This document shows, in pieces, positions 6,191-6,743 of a DNA stretch of 6,743 nt (its first letter is position 1; every line of letters begins with the position of its first letter). The position numbers and the translations under genes are program-made. Below the pieces are notes generated by a model. It ran no database searches, was not told the DNA's origin, and saw only the letters and a list, made by a program, of their open reading frames with translations. The DNA is from Candidatus Thorarchaeota archaeon MP8T_1 (GTDB taxonomy: Archaea > Asgardarchaeota > Thorarchaeia > Thorarchaeales > Thorarchaeaceae): positions 1-6,743 of the forward strand of contig PJER01000109.1 of the NCBI GenBank assembly GCA_002825465.1, given 5' to 3'.

Positions 6191-6743
6191 ATGAATGACA
6201 TCCGGCCACTCAGAGAATCTGACAAAGAGGATATCCTCGAAATTGCTAGACACACATGGGATGGGCACGACTATATACCATATTTTTTCGATGGGTGGTT
6301 AAAGGACAAGGACTCTCATCCTGTCGGTATTGAATATAATGGTCACATTATCGCACTAGCAAATCTACGTGTTATTGATGATGGTAAAACCGGATGGATG
6401 GAAGCTCTTCGTGTGCATCCTAATCACAGGGGAAAAGGTCTTGCAGCCGCCTTGACTCAATATGTTGTCCAGCTTGCAAAGAGAATTCCAGTGGAACGCA
6501 TCCGCTATACGACCCATGTCGGTAATGAAACATCACTGCATCTTGCAGAAACAGTCAATATGAAGAGAAAGTTTGATCTTGGAGTTCACTGGCAAGAGAA
6601 CCCCGCTGAGATCTCCTGGCGGTCTTCTAGTCAAGGATTGATCGAGGTCACCGCACATGACGTATACCAAGACCTACTCGACGCCAAGCTTCTCCCTTTC
6701 AACATCATTATCTATGATTGGAAAGCTCTCGACGCCACACCAG
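6191..6743 (+). CDS. GNAT family N-acetyltransferase, 3'-truncated by window edge
   Basis: The frame runs from ATG 6191 off the right edge, giving 184 visible residues. The first in-frame stop upstream (TAG at 6179) lies just before the ATG, so the start is secure; AGGT at 6180-6183 is a weak ribosome-binding site. The N-terminal GNAT fold is clear: IRPLRESD at the start, then strands around VGIEYNGHIIALANLRVID, then acetyl-CoA binding motif A LRVHPNHRGKGLAAAL with Arg80, Gly81, Gly83 and Ala85 in the R-x-x-G-x-G/A signature. The D-Y-x-P-x-x-x-D-x-W segment (residues 27-36) and E-A-L-R-V resemble the NAT16-like group, which carries an extra C-terminal domain; the continuation past residue 150 agrees with a longer protein. 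It would transfer acetyl from acetyl-CoA to an amine; the acceptor is unknown. Confidence 0.9.
   Translation, partial: MNDIRPLRESDKEDILEIARHTWDGHDYIPYFFDGWLKDKDSHPVGIEYNGHIIALANLRVIDDGKTGWMEALRVHPNHRGKGLAAALTQYVVQLAKRIPVERIRYTTHVGNETSLHLAETVNMKRKFDLGVHWQENPAEISWRSSSQGLIEVTAHDVYQDLLDAKLLPFNIIIYDWKALDATP

Overview
The window looks like chromosomal DNA from an archaeon. The evidence is a MutS-family ATPase with N-terminal helix-hairpin-helix motifs and no Smr domain (an architecture I associate with archaea), an MJ0936-type phosphodiesterase directly overlapping it, a TIGR04076-type small protein, and GGAG/AGGAGGT ribosome-binding sites in front of only some genes. Base composition and codon use look intermediate and even throughout. 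An Asgard lineage such as Thorarchaeota is possible, but nothing here proves it. I see no rRNA, tRNA, CRISPR array, insertion sequence or attachment site, and no gene-free stretch longer than about 100 bases.

Layout. Positions 2-694 (+) hold the 3' part of a D-2-hydroxyacid dehydrogenase gene cut by the left edge. A 95-base gap follows, carrying a short out-of-frame stretch that reads like an AbrB/SpoVT DNA-binding hairpin. Next is a cation diffusion facilitator transporter (790-1653, +). After 102 bases comes the central pair: a 761-residue HhH-MutS ATPase (1756-4041, +) and an MJ0936/YfcE-type metallophosphoesterase (4041-4619, +), which share one base in a TAATG junction. A leftward gene of unknown function (4641-5264, -) converges on this pair. 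Its start region faces a rightward series across a 96-base divergent spacer containing an 8+8 base inverted repeat. The rightward series is a TIGR04076-like protein (5361-5639), a single-domain cupin (5718-6089) and a GNAT acetyltransferase (6191 to the right edge).

How the genes relate. Only the MutS/phosphodiesterase pair has sequence evidence for co-expression, through the overlapping stop and start. The dehydrogenase and the transporter read in the same direction but are separated by spacers, so any operon there is uncertain. The three right-hand genes may share transcription, but each has its own leader. I see no obvious novel defence or mobile system. The best leads are the coupled HhH-MutS/phosphodiesterase pair, a CDF transporter with an altered transport site, a dehydrogenase whose catalytic glutamate position is a tyrosine, and the unassigned 207-residue protein with its possible operator.
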